A stretch of 5,201 nucleotides of DNA, taken from an uncultured Anaerovibrio sp. GTDB lineage: Bacteria; Bacillota; Negativicutes; Selenomonadales; Selenomonadaceae. The stretch is taken from contig CACZYN010000140.1 of the NCBI GenBank assembly GCA_902785445.1, forward strand, positions 1 to 5,201, given 5' to 3'. The notes under the pieces are model-generated. The model did no database searches, was not told where the DNA came from, and saw nothing but the letters and a program-made list of their open reading frames with translations. Within the stretch, counting starts at the first letter, position 1; each line of letters opens with the position of its first letter. Below are positions 1 through 5,174 of the stretch, one piece after another. The position numbers and the translations under genes were made by a program.

Positions 1-1
1 T

Positions 2-607
2 AATGAACAGCTTATGCGGTTGCTGGAGGGGGAAAAGGTCCTTACCCCGGTTTACGACTTCAAAGAAGGGGTACGTGAACTGGATTATGGTATTGAAATG
101 CAGATAGGCAAGAAACAACCGATCATCATTGAGGGAATACATGGCCTCAATGAAACCCTTACTAGCTCCATACCTCGTAATCATAAATTTAAACTTTATG
201 TCAGCGCCCTGAATCAGTTGAATATGGATGAGGAAACCCGCATTTCTACCTCCCGGGTGCGCCTGCTTCGGCGTATTGTTCGTGATTACCGGACCAGGGG
301 ACGTTCTGCCAGCAGTACAATTTCTTTGTGGCCGGGAGTTCGGGCCGGTGAGGAAAAGTACATTTTCCCATATCAGGATGATGCTGATGTTATGTTTAAC
401 TCGGCTCTTATTTACGAATTGGGTGCTTTAAAGCATTATGCCATGTATATGCTGGCAGAAATTGAGCCGGATGACCCAAATTTTCAAAAGGGGCAGGAAC
501 TTTTGGCTTTTTGTCGAAACTTTAAATCAATATATGATACCAAAGACATTCCTTCTAATTCCCTTATCCGGGAATTTATCGGCGGGTCATGCTTTAATGT
601 AAGATAA
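2..607 (+). CDS. Uridine kinase / phosphoribulokinase-family nucleoside kinase, C-terminal part (5' truncated by window edge)
   Basis: The reading frame is open from base 2, before the first ATG at 14, so the gene enters from outside the window; 201 residues are visible. The product should be a cytoplasmic P-loop kinase that phosphorylates a nucleoside (uridine-like) at the expense of NTP. Visible family signatures are PVYDF (residues 16-20 of the fragment), the strand-loop IIIEGIHGLN (41-50), an Arg-rich lid stretch LLRRIVRDYRTRGRS (88-102), the YIFPYQDDADVMFNSALIYE region (120-139) and the C-terminal IPSNSLIREFIGGSCF (183-198). That tail is what I associate with the large (~550 residue) Firmicutes nucleoside kinases carrying an N-terminal TGS/threonyl-tRNA-synthetase-like half. 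The P-loop and any TGS domain lie outside the window, so full architecture and substrate cannot be confirmed. No hairpin terminator is evident after the stop. Family confidence is high; exact substrate is uncertain. Confidence 0.9.
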   Translation, partial: NEQLMRLLEGEKVLTPVYDFKEGVRELDYGIEMQIGKKQPIIIEGIHGLNETLTSSIPRNHKFKLYVSALNQLNMDEETRISTSRVRLLRRIVRDYRTRGRSASSTISLWPGVRAGEEKYIFPYQDDADVMFNSALIYELGALKHYAMYMLAEIEPDDPNFQKGQELLAFCRNFKSIYDTKDIPSNSLIREFIGGSCFNVR

Positions 608-651
608 AATCAGATTTTTAACCTGTCTTTAAGGATTTGTCGGCTATTTGG

Positions 652-660
652 TGGTATAAT
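652..660 (+). promoter_or_regulatory. Extended -10 promoter (TGGTATAAT) for the exported repeat protein
   Basis: A perfect TATAAT at 655-660 is preceded by TGG at 652-654, giving the TGN extended -10 form. No good -35 stands 16-18 bp upstream; the nearest TTG-like hexamer, TTGTCG at 637-642, leaves only 12 bp. An extended -10 promoter can work without a -35. The start of transcription would fall near 667, giving a leader of about 23 nt before the ATG at 690. Confidence 0.7.
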
Positions 661-674
661 CTGATAGTAGGCGT

Positions 675-681
675 AGAGGAG
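675..681 (+). promoter_or_regulatory. Ribosome binding site AGAGGAG that fixes the start at ATG 690
   Basis: AGAGGAG lies 8 nt upstream of ATG 690. An in-frame GTG at 681 overlaps this motif and would have no ribosome binding site of its own, so the ATG at 690 is preferred over the longer reading. Confidence 0.75.
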
Positions 682-689
682 TGATTCCT

Positions 690-1310
690 ATGGTAAAGCT
701 GAAGATTAGTTGTATGCTAAAGGTTTTGTCTGGGATATTGCTGATAAGTGCTCTGACGGTGCCAGTTATCTTTACCGGCAGTGCCGAAGCAGCCAATCGT
801 GATGGTGTTTCCCCACGGGGAGAGAGGCATTTCTTTGCTGTGCCCCAAAGGTGGCCGGATAAGAACGAATTGGTTGCACAGATTTCCAAGCAATATGGCG
901 TTAGCTTCACTTCCTTGCTGAATTACTGTAATCAGGGCGGTCGATTGGAGGATGCCTGTCGGATTGCCCACATGGCCATGCTGTCTAATAAATCCTTTGA
1001 CAGCATTGTTTCCATGAAGAGCGAAGATAAGTCCTGGACGGATGTATTTCGGGAAATTGGTATTTCCGAAAAAATTGTAAGAGAATTTCGGAAAAGTGTC
1101 GCAGCAGATATGCTGAAGCTGAAGTATGGCATTGAGCGGGAAATTGCCTGTAGTCTTATAGACCAGCGATATAAGCTGGGAGATATAGCTAAGGCTGGAC
1201 AGTTGGCAGTTTTGGCAAAAATGGATGTGCGGGAAGTATTGGCTATGAAGCGTATTAATAATTCCTGGGCAGATGTGGAAGAACAGCTAAAGGATAAATT
1301 GACGACTTAA
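690..1310 (+). CDS. Exported protein of unknown function with two tandem ~61-residue helical repeats
   Basis: I do not recognise a named family. The 206-residue product begins with a basic start (MVKLK), a hydrophobic core at about residues 11-30 and a likely signal peptidase I site near GSAEA|AN (residues 30-36), so it should be exported. The mature part holds two copies of one unit, residues 65-125 and 142-202, which align without gaps at an offset of 77 residues. Shared positions include YG (69/146), L86/L163, D88/D165, A96/A173, L98/L175, MK (109-110/186-187), SW (115-116/192-193) and DV (118-119/195-196). The pattern 'MK....SW.DV' resembles short helical motifs of uncharacterised Firmicutes exported proteins. 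There is no enzyme signature or cysteine-based lipobox. It has its own extended -10 promoter and is followed by a strong terminator, so it is probably expressed alone. It could be a helical binding or scaffold protein; that is inference only. Confidence 0.85.
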   Translation: MVKLKISCMLKVLSGILLISALTVPVIFTGSAEAANRDGVSPRGERHFFAVPQRWPDKNELVAQISKQYGVSFTSLLNYCNQGGRLEDACRIAHMAMLSNKSFDSIVSMKSEDKSWTDVFREIGISEKIVREFRKSVAADMLKLKYGIEREIACSLIDQRYKLGDIAKAGQLAVLAKMDVREVLAMKRINNSWADVEEQLKDKLTT

Positions 1311-1328
1311 GCTCTTATATGAGATACA
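1299..1328 (+). promoter_or_regulatory. Weak candidate promoter for the HlyD-like gene, overlapping the upstream stop and terminator
   Basis: TTGACG (1299-1304, 5 of 6 to consensus) is followed after 18 bp by GATACA (1323-1328, only 3 of 6). Transcription would begin near 1335, inside the ascending arm of the 1331-1370 terminator, so the nascent RNA would lack the base of the stem. It is the only candidate I find close to the adaptor gene, but the -10 is poor and it may be chance. Confidence 0.25.
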
Positions 1329-1330
1329 GT

Positions 1331-1370
1331 AGGAAATCTGTGTAGCTTTATACAGATTTCCTTGTTTTTT
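1331..1370 (+). terminator. Strong intrinsic terminator after the repeat-protein gene
   Basis: Bases 1331-1344 pair with 1349-1362 as a 14-bp stem with one G-U pair (1342-1351), closed by a GCTT tetraloop (1345-1348). The core arms are GGAAATCTGT and ACAGATTTCC. A T-rich tract (TTGTTTTTT, 1362-1370) follows at once. The hairpin begins 20 bases after the stop codon at 1310 and ends only 6 bases before the ribosome binding site of the next gene. Confidence 0.9.
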
Positions 1371-1376
1371 GGAGTT

Positions 1377-1383
1377 TTGGAGG
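1377..1383 (+). promoter_or_regulatory. Ribosome binding site TTGGAGG selecting the TTG start at 1390
   Basis: GGAGG (1379-1383) is 6 nt from the TTG at 1390. A longer in-frame reading from TTG 1369 would start inside the terminator T-tract without a ribosome binding site and is rejected. Confidence 0.75.
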
Positions 1384-1389
1384 TTTGTT

Positions 1390-2418
1390 TTGACAGAGAT
1401 AGATATTACTCATAAGGCAAAGTTGTGGATTAAATATGGTTTAATAGGGGTATTGGGTTTAACGATTATCTGTTCCAGCGTGGTGTGGTACGCACTGTTT
1501 TGTTGGGGAAATCTTGATATTTATGATGCCAAGATTGCCGGCAATATGGTGGGAGTAAGGGCTAAGGCTCCGGGCAAGGTCACCGAATTAATGGTGAAAA
1601 ACGGCGATATGGTTAAAGCTGGTGATGTTATTGCAACGGTGGAAGTAGCTGTAACCGATGAGCAAATTAAACAAATGGAGCAAACCCTGGAGTTGTCCAT
1701 TAAAAATTTGGAACAGGTAAAAAAAGGGGTTACCGTATCTCGTCCGCGGGTAGTTCAGTCCAGTGGCGGCGGAGCTTCGGAAAGTGAAATTGCCGCAGCT
1801 AAGAATAAGCTTGACCAAATGAACAAGCTTTACGAAATGGGTGCAATAAGTGGAATCAAACGGGACGAGGCCAAGGCAGAGTATGATATGCTTTTGGCCA
1901 AGCGCTCCAATACCACTACCAATGTTACTTATGAAACCACATTTCAACCAGCCAGCCAGGAGGTCATTAAGCGGGCTGAGCAACAGGTAAATCAGACCCG
2001 GGCTGCTCTGGAGCGGGCCAAAAATAATGCTGGAGCAACGGAGATAACTGCTACTGTTGATGGGGTGGTGTATCTCAATAATCTGGAGGAAGGTGCTGAA
2101 ATTCGTCCAGGTGATGTGGTGGCTTATGTGGGCAACGATGCGGATATCTGGGTGGAAGCTTATTTGAACCCGAATGAAGCTGACTATGCCTCCATGGGGC
2201 AGATCGCCGCATTTTATGTGGACCGGAAAAAATATGATGGTACCATTGTAGAGATTATTGAGCCAGATGAAACAGAGGAAATGGAAGATAATACCGAGGG
2301 CGGTTACGTAAAACAGTATCCGGAGGGTAAGCTGGTGGTAAAAATAGCTATTCCTAAGGAGATAAAGAATAAAATTCATCTGGGTAACATGGTGGATGTA
2401 CGCTTTAGCAAAATTTAA
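1390..2418 (+). CDS. HlyD/EmrA-family periplasmic adaptor (membrane fusion) protein
   Basis: The 342-residue product, started at TTG 1390, should link an inner-membrane transporter (ABC or MFS) to an outer-membrane channel across the periplasm. Residues 1-15 are cytoplasmic, and a single membrane anchor spans about 16-38. The first lipoyl half-motif is at about 56-86 (VRAKAPGKVTELMVKNGDMV, then KAGDVIATVE). A coiled-coil hairpin runs about 89-212, including KLYEMGAISGIKRDEAKAEYD (146-166), a motif typical of HlyD adaptors, and a Gly/Ser-rich stretch SSGGGAS (124-130). The second lipoyl half is at about 217-250 (ITATVDGVVYLNN, then EGAEIRPGDVVAYVG), and a beta-barrel domain closes the protein (about 251-340). 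The length fits the family. No transporter or TolC-like gene adjoins it: upstream is an exported repeat protein, downstream glutamine synthetase. The partner and substrate are therefore unknown. An acidic patch (EPDETEEMEDNTEGG, 291-305) interrupts the barrel. Family call is firm; cargo is not inferable. Confidence 0.9.
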   Translation: MTEIDITHKAKLWIKYGLIGVLGLTIICSSVVWYALFCWGNLDIYDAKIAGNMVGVRAKAPGKVTELMVKNGDMVKAGDVIATVEVAVTDEQIKQMEQTLELSIKNLEQVKKGVTVSRPRVVQSSGGGASESEIAAAKNKLDQMNKLYEMGAISGIKRDEAKAEYDMLLAKRSNTTTNVTYETTFQPASQEVIKRAEQQVNQTRAALERAKNNAGATEITATVDGVVYLNNLEEGAEIRPGDVVAYVGNDADIWVEAYLNPNEADYASMGQIAAFYVDRKKYDGTIVEIIEPDETEEMEDNTEGGYVKQYPEGKLVVKIAIPKEIKNKIHLGNMVDVRFSKI

Positions 2419-2427
2419 AAAAAATGC

Positions 2428-2456
2428 TTGCCAAAATCAAAATGATATGATACTAT
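2428..2456 (+). promoter_or_regulatory. Promoter of the glutamine synthetase gene (TTGCCA - 17 bp - TACTAT, extended -10)
   Basis: TTGCCA (2428-2433, 5 of 6) and TACTAT (2451-2456, 4 of 6) are separated by exactly 17 bp, and TGA at 2448-2450 provides an extended -10. A run of eight A (2417-2424) just upstream resembles an UP element. Transcription would start near 2462-2464, about 90 nt before the ATG, so the leader would include the hairpins and the terminator at 2493-2534. Confidence 0.7.
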
Positions 2457-2463
2457 CACTTGT

Positions 2464-2498
2464 GTAAATAAGTTGAATATTTTACGGCGACGAAGCTG
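2464..2498 (+). promoter_or_regulatory. Tandem small hairpins in the glutamine synthetase leader; candidate antiterminator / ANTAR-like RNA element
   Basis: Hairpin 1 pairs GTAAA (2464-2468) with TTTAC (2481-2485); two further A-T pairs are possible with a bulged T at 2480, leaving a loop that includes GTTGAA (2472-2477). Hairpin 2 pairs CGGC (2485-2488) with GCTG (2495-2498), including one G-U pair, around the six-base loop GACGAA (2489-2494). Both loops fit G-N-Y-G-A-A. Hairpin 2 uses bases 2493-2498, which also form the ascending arm of the terminator, so the two structures exclude each other. ANTAR-domain antiterminators are known to act on paired hexaloop hairpins overlapping a terminator, and on glutamine synthetase genes in some Clostridia. 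As I recall, the ANTAR loops carry A at position 1 and G at 4; here position 1 is G, so the match is imperfect. The stems are short and partly A-T, and the element is a hypothesis. Confidence 0.4.
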
Positions 2499-2534
2499 CA
2501 TGGACTGTTGTGGTCCTGCAGCTTTTATTTTTTT
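2493..2534 (+). terminator. Intrinsic terminator in the glutamine synthetase leader (attenuator, also ends the HlyD-like transcript)
   Basis: Bases 2493-2500 (AAGCTGCA) pair with 2517-2524 (TGCAGCTT), and GGAC 2502-2505 pairs with GTCC 2513-2516, with one bulged T (2501) and a 7-base loop. The T-rich tract TTATTTTTTT (2525-2534) follows. It lies between the promoter at 2428-2456 and the ribosome binding site at 2539-2546, so glutamine synthetase transcripts must pass it. It is also the only terminator I see downstream of the adaptor gene. Confidence 0.85.
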
Positions 2535-2538
2535 ATGA

Positions 2539-2546
2539 AAAGGTGG
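2539..2546 (+). promoter_or_regulatory. Ribosome binding site AAAGGTGG fixing the start at ATG 2555
   Basis: AAAGGTGG is 8 nt upstream of ATG 2555 and begins 4 nt after the terminator T-tract. The frame stays open upstream to a TTG at 2510, but that codon is in the terminator loop and would have no ribosome binding site. Confidence 0.75.
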
Positions 2547-2554
2547 TAATTAAC

Positions 2555-4441
2555 ATGGAAGAATTAGTATTTGTAATCCCGGCAAATTCCAAGAAAGAGG
2601 ATATCGTAGCTACCCTGACAGCTCATCCAGAGATCAAATATGTTTCTTTGGTGGGTATTGACTTGGCTGGTAATGATACCGACGAGAAGATTCCTATGCG
2701 GGTATTCTTGAAGGATATGGAAGATTTCTACAGCGGCCGGGCAGTCCAGACTGACGGTTCTTCCGTAGTTCTTTCCGGTATTGCCACATTGAACAACGCC
2801 AAGGTAGATATGCCTATTGACCCGAGTGTTAATTGGTTTGTTGATTATAATTTTGAAAATTACGATGAGGAAACTGGTTTCCCAATTGGTACCCTGCGTA
2901 TACCGGCTTTCCTTATTCATAATGGCAAGCGGGTGGATTCCCGGGCTGTTTTGGCAGATACCCTGTCCTTTGTCAAGAAGGAGCTCTTGGATACCTTCCA
3001 TAAGAATTCCAAGATTTCCGGTTTGGAACATATTGATTGCAGCAAGATTGCTGATATCAGCTTCACTGCAGCAACAGAGCTGGAATTTTGGGTAAAGACT
3101 CCATTGTCCCATGTTCATGTGGATGAAATGTTTGCTTCCCAGGTAATGCAGGAGCAGTATTGGCAGCGGACCCACGGCGTGGTTCGTACCGCTTTGGAGC
3201 AGACTGTTGAACGCCTGGAAAGCTATGGTCTGAAGGTGGAAATGGGTCATAAAGAGGTTGGCGGTATCAAGGCTCATCTTGATAAGAGCGGCAGCATGAC
3301 TTCTGTTTGCGAGCAGATTGAAATTGACTGGCGCTTTGATGATGCTCTCCAGGCTGCTGACAACGAGCTGCTGGTACGCACCATTGTAAAGCAGACCTTC
3401 CGTCTCAATGGTTTGGAAGTAAGCTTCAAGGCTAAGCCAATGATTGGTGTGGCTGGTAATGGTGAGCACACTCATATCGGTTTGGCTGCTATTATGGAAG
3501 ATGGCTCTTTCTACAATCTCTTTGCACCAAAGGAAATGACTGTGGACTACATGAGTGCAGTTGGTTATGGTGCTATTATGGGTCTTTTGAAGAACTACGA
3601 GGTTATCAACCCATTTGTTTCCGCTACCAATGATTCCCTCAATCGTTTAAAGCCAGGTTTTGAGGCACCAGTATGTATTGTAACTTCTTTGGGTCATAGC
3701 CCGGAGATACCTTCCCGTAACCGCTCCATTTTGGCTGGCCTTATTCGGGATATATCTAATCCAATGGCTACCCGCTTCGAGCTGCGTGCCTGCAACCCAT
3801 ATACCAATACTTATCTGGTATTGGCCGCAATTTATTCTGCTCTCCTGGATGGCGTTCGCTATGCGGTTACCAAGTCCACCAGTGATTTGCTGGCAGAGCT
3901 GTCCAAGGAAGCTGGCGTAAAGGCTGATTATCTGGAAACTGATCGGGCTTATCGTTCTGAGAAGGATGTATTTGAGGATTATACTGAAGAAGAGCGCAAC
4001 CACCTCTTCGGGGCTCCACCAGCTACCGTATGGGAGAATTTGTCTGCTCTGGATAAATATATGGAGAAGCGCAAGACCATCACTGCGGCCGGTGCCTTCA
4101 CCGATGCCATTATCGAAGCCTTCAAGGACGGCGCTCTGACCCGTTGGAAGATGGAGCTTATCGCTCGTATTATTCCGGAAAATCGGGAAATCGTTCGGGC
4201 TGCCAAGGAAATTGACACCGAGTATGTAACTGATCAGGATGCCTACAATTGGAATAAGATCAATGAGCTTCGGTATTATCTGGCCAAGGACAGCATTGAT
4301 GAAAAGTCTCTCTTCACCTTGTTGACTAATGCGCTTAACGAAGGGGATTATGAGACAGCTTCCGGTCTCCAGGTAGAGATGTACGATAAGATTGAGGAAT
4401 TAAAAGCCCTCTATGATGTATATGTAAAGAATATCATCTGA
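2555..4441 (+). CDS. glnA: Glutamine synthetase (large 628-residue form of the GlnA catalytic family)
   Basis: The cytoplasmic enzyme makes glutamine from glutamate, ammonia and ATP. The N-terminal beta-grasp-like region is about residues 1-110, followed by the catalytic domain. Inferred equivalents of bacterial GS I active-site residues are E175/E177 (TELEFWV), E234 (GHKEVGG), E256 (EQIEIDW), H305 (GNGEHTHIGL), R364 and E370 (NRLKPGFEAP), R388/R390 (SRNRS), and E409/R411 (FELRACNP). The core ends with TYLVLAAIYSALLDG (419-433). Two oddities stand out. About 14 extra residues separate the two metal-binding Glu strands (234 to 256) compared with GS I. A helical C-terminal extension of roughly 190 residues (about 440-628) makes the protein much longer than the usual ~440-470. 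No NLYxLP adenylylation motif is visible after the core, so control by adenylylation is unlikely. It does not show the GS III signatures I know, and is shorter than GS III (~700). Control is probably by leader attenuation. Function is well supported; substrate specificity is assumed from the conserved residues. Confidence 0.93.
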   Translation: MEELVFVIPANSKKEDIVATLTAHPEIKYVSLVGIDLAGNDTDEKIPMRVFLKDMEDFYSGRAVQTDGSSVVLSGIATLNNAKVDMPIDPSVNWFVDYNFENYDEETGFPIGTLRIPAFLIHNGKRVDSRAVLADTLSFVKKELLDTFHKNSKISGLEHIDCSKIADISFTAATELEFWVKTPLSHVHVDEMFASQVMQEQYWQRTHGVVRTALEQTVERLESYGLKVEMGHKEVGGIKAHLDKSGSMTSVCEQIEIDWRFDDALQAADNELLVRTIVKQTFRLNGLEVSFKAKPMIGVAGNGEHTHIGLAAIMEDGSFYNLFAPKEMTVDYMSAVGYGAIMGLLKNYEVINPFVSATNDSLNRLKPGFEAPVCIVTSLGHSPEIPSRNRSILAGLIRDISNPMATRFELRACNPYTNTYLVLAAIYSALLDGVRYAVTKSTSDLLAELSKEAGVKADYLETDRAYRSEKDVFEDYTEEERNHLFGAPPATVWENLSALDKYMEKRKTITAAGAFTDAIIEAFKDGALTRWKMELIARIIPENREIVRAAKEIDTEYVTDQDAYNWNKINELRYYLAKDSIDEKSLFTLLTNALNEGDYETASGLQVEMYDKIEELKALYDVYVKNII

Positions 4442-4460
4442 TGTAATATCACAATGTATG

Positions 4461-4504
4461 GACCGATGGAGCTTCTGTTTTCAGATTTTTCATCGGTCTG
4501 TTTT
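4461..4504 (+). terminator. Intrinsic terminator after glutamine synthetase
   Basis: GACCGATG (4461-4468) pairs perfectly with CATCGGTC (4491-4498). A smaller CTG/CAG stem (4475-4477 with 4482-4484, TTTT loop) may form within the apical part. A short T-tract (4499-4504, one G interruption) follows, with more T at 4507-4510. The hairpin starts 20 bases after the stop codon. Confidence 0.8.
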
Positions 4505-4532
4505 GCTTTTAAACCGTGAATTGTTTGAATCT

Positions 4533-4562
4533 TTGACACAATTATCCTCAATATGATATAAT
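4533..4562 (+). promoter_or_regulatory. Consensus promoter for the 3D-domain protein (TTGACA - 18 bp - TATAAT)
   Basis: Both hexamers are perfect: TTGACA at 4533-4538 and TATAAT at 4557-4562, 18 bp apart. TGA at 4554-4556 adds an extended -10. This suggests strong housekeeping (sigma-A type) expression, with transcription starting near 4569 and a leader of about 30 nt. Confidence 0.88.
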
Positions 4563-4587
4563 ACCCCCATCGTATTTTAGGAAAGGT

Positions 4588-4594
4588 GAGGTGG
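4588..4594 (+). promoter_or_regulatory. Ribosome binding site GAGGTGG selecting the TTG start at 4599
   Basis: GAGGTGG matches the anti-Shine-Dalgarno complement in six of seven positions. The GAGG part ends 7 nt before TTG 4599. The next ATG codons in frame lie inside the signal peptide core and have no ribosome binding site, so TTG is chosen. Confidence 0.75.
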
Positions 4595-4598
4595 TATT

Positions 4599-5174
4599 TT
4601 GAGAATAGGCAAGCTCAGTATTTGTGCGCTGATATGCGCCATAGTAATGATGTTTTGTACCTCGGCATTGGCCGCACCGGTAGTGAAGGAAGGAACCGCT
4701 GGTGAACATGTGACCAAGGTGCAGACATTGCTCAAAGAAAAGGGGTTCTATTTCGGGGAAGTAACCGGTGAGTGTGATAGTATTACAGTTGAAGCCATAA
4801 AGCGTTTTCAGGAGTCTGAGGGGATTTTAGTGGATGGCGTTTGTGGTCCTCAGACATATCGGAGACTTGATCCGCCTCCAACACCGGCTGGGTTGGAAAA
4901 TGCCCGTCGGGTATGGGTAAATGCTTCGGCCTATAGTCCATTTGAAACCAGTACATATACAGCTACTGGAACAATACTAAGACGGGGCGTTATTGCTACT
5001 GATCCGGATTTTATTCCAATGGGAACCCGGGTTTATATTCCAGATTATGGCGAGGCCATAGCTGAGGATAGGGGATCCAGTATTATTGGAAACAAGATAG
5101 ATATTGCTTTTGAGACCTATGAGGAGGCTTGTGCCTTTGGTCGTCAGAATATCGAGATTTATATTTTAGACTGA
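4599..5174 (+). CDS. Secreted PG_binding_1 plus 3D-domain cell-wall protein (putative muralytic enzyme)
   Basis: The 191-residue product carries a signal peptide: MRIGK start, hydrophobic core about 7-24, likely cut after ALA at residue 25. A peptidoglycan-binding domain of the PG_binding_1 type follows at about 31-90 (EGTAGEHVTKVQTLLKEKGF; TVEAIKRFQESEGILVDG; CGPQTYRRL), then a Pro-rich linker DPPPTPAG (91-98). The C-terminal 3D domain spans about 106-190, with its three namesake aspartates likely D135 (IATDP), D157 (AEDRG) and D168 (NKIDIAF). The fold is related to the MltA-type double-psi beta-barrel of lytic transglycosylases, so binding and cleavage of peptidoglycan glycan strands in the envelope is the likely role. 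The family's AxDTGGxI motif reads AEDRGSSI here, keeping the Asp and Gly but replacing Thr by Arg. It has its own promoter and no close upstream partner. Domain call is strong; activity is inferred. Confidence 0.9.
   Translation: MRIGKLSICALICAIVMMFCTSALAAPVVKEGTAGEHVTKVQTLLKEKGFYFGEVTGECDSITVEAIKRFQESEGILVDGVCGPQTYRRLDPPPTPAGLENARRVWVNASAYSPFETSTYTATGTILRRGVIATDPDFIPMGTRVYIPDYGEAIAEDRGSSIIGNKIDIAFETYEEACAFGRQNIEIYILD

Noticed and set aside
681..1310. GTG 681 as the start of the exported repeat protein
   Set aside because: The GTG overlaps the ribosome binding site; ATG 690 has proper 8-nt spacing and gives a normal signal peptide.
1369..1389. TTG 1369 as the start of the HlyD-like protein
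   Set aside because: It lies in the terminator T-tract with no ribosome binding site; TTG 1390 has GGAGG 6 nt upstream.
1588..2379. Long antisense reading frame (263 codons) across the HlyD-like gene
   Set aside because: It is a shadow of a well-supported gene, with no ribosome binding site or recognisable domain.
2500..2538. A 12-codon reading frame (MDCCGPAAFIFL) inside the glutamine synthetase leader, as a possible leader peptide
   Set aside because: It has no Shine-Dalgarno sequence upstream and its codons coincide with the terminator hairpin and T-tract, so the reading is best explained by the structure. It is not enriched for Gln or Glu codons.
2510..2554. N-terminal extension of glutamine synthetase from TTG 2510
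   Set aside because: The 15 extra codons are the terminator loop, descending arm and ribosome binding site; ATG 2555 is well placed.
2564..3475. Long antisense reading frame (303 codons) across glutamine synthetase
   Set aside because: The sense frame has clear catalytic motifs; the antisense product shows no domain and probably stays open because of the codon bias of the sense strand.
4439..4453. TGAT/ATCA inverted repeat around the glutamine synthetase stop
   Set aside because: Four-base arms are too short to mean much; the real terminator is at 4461-4504.
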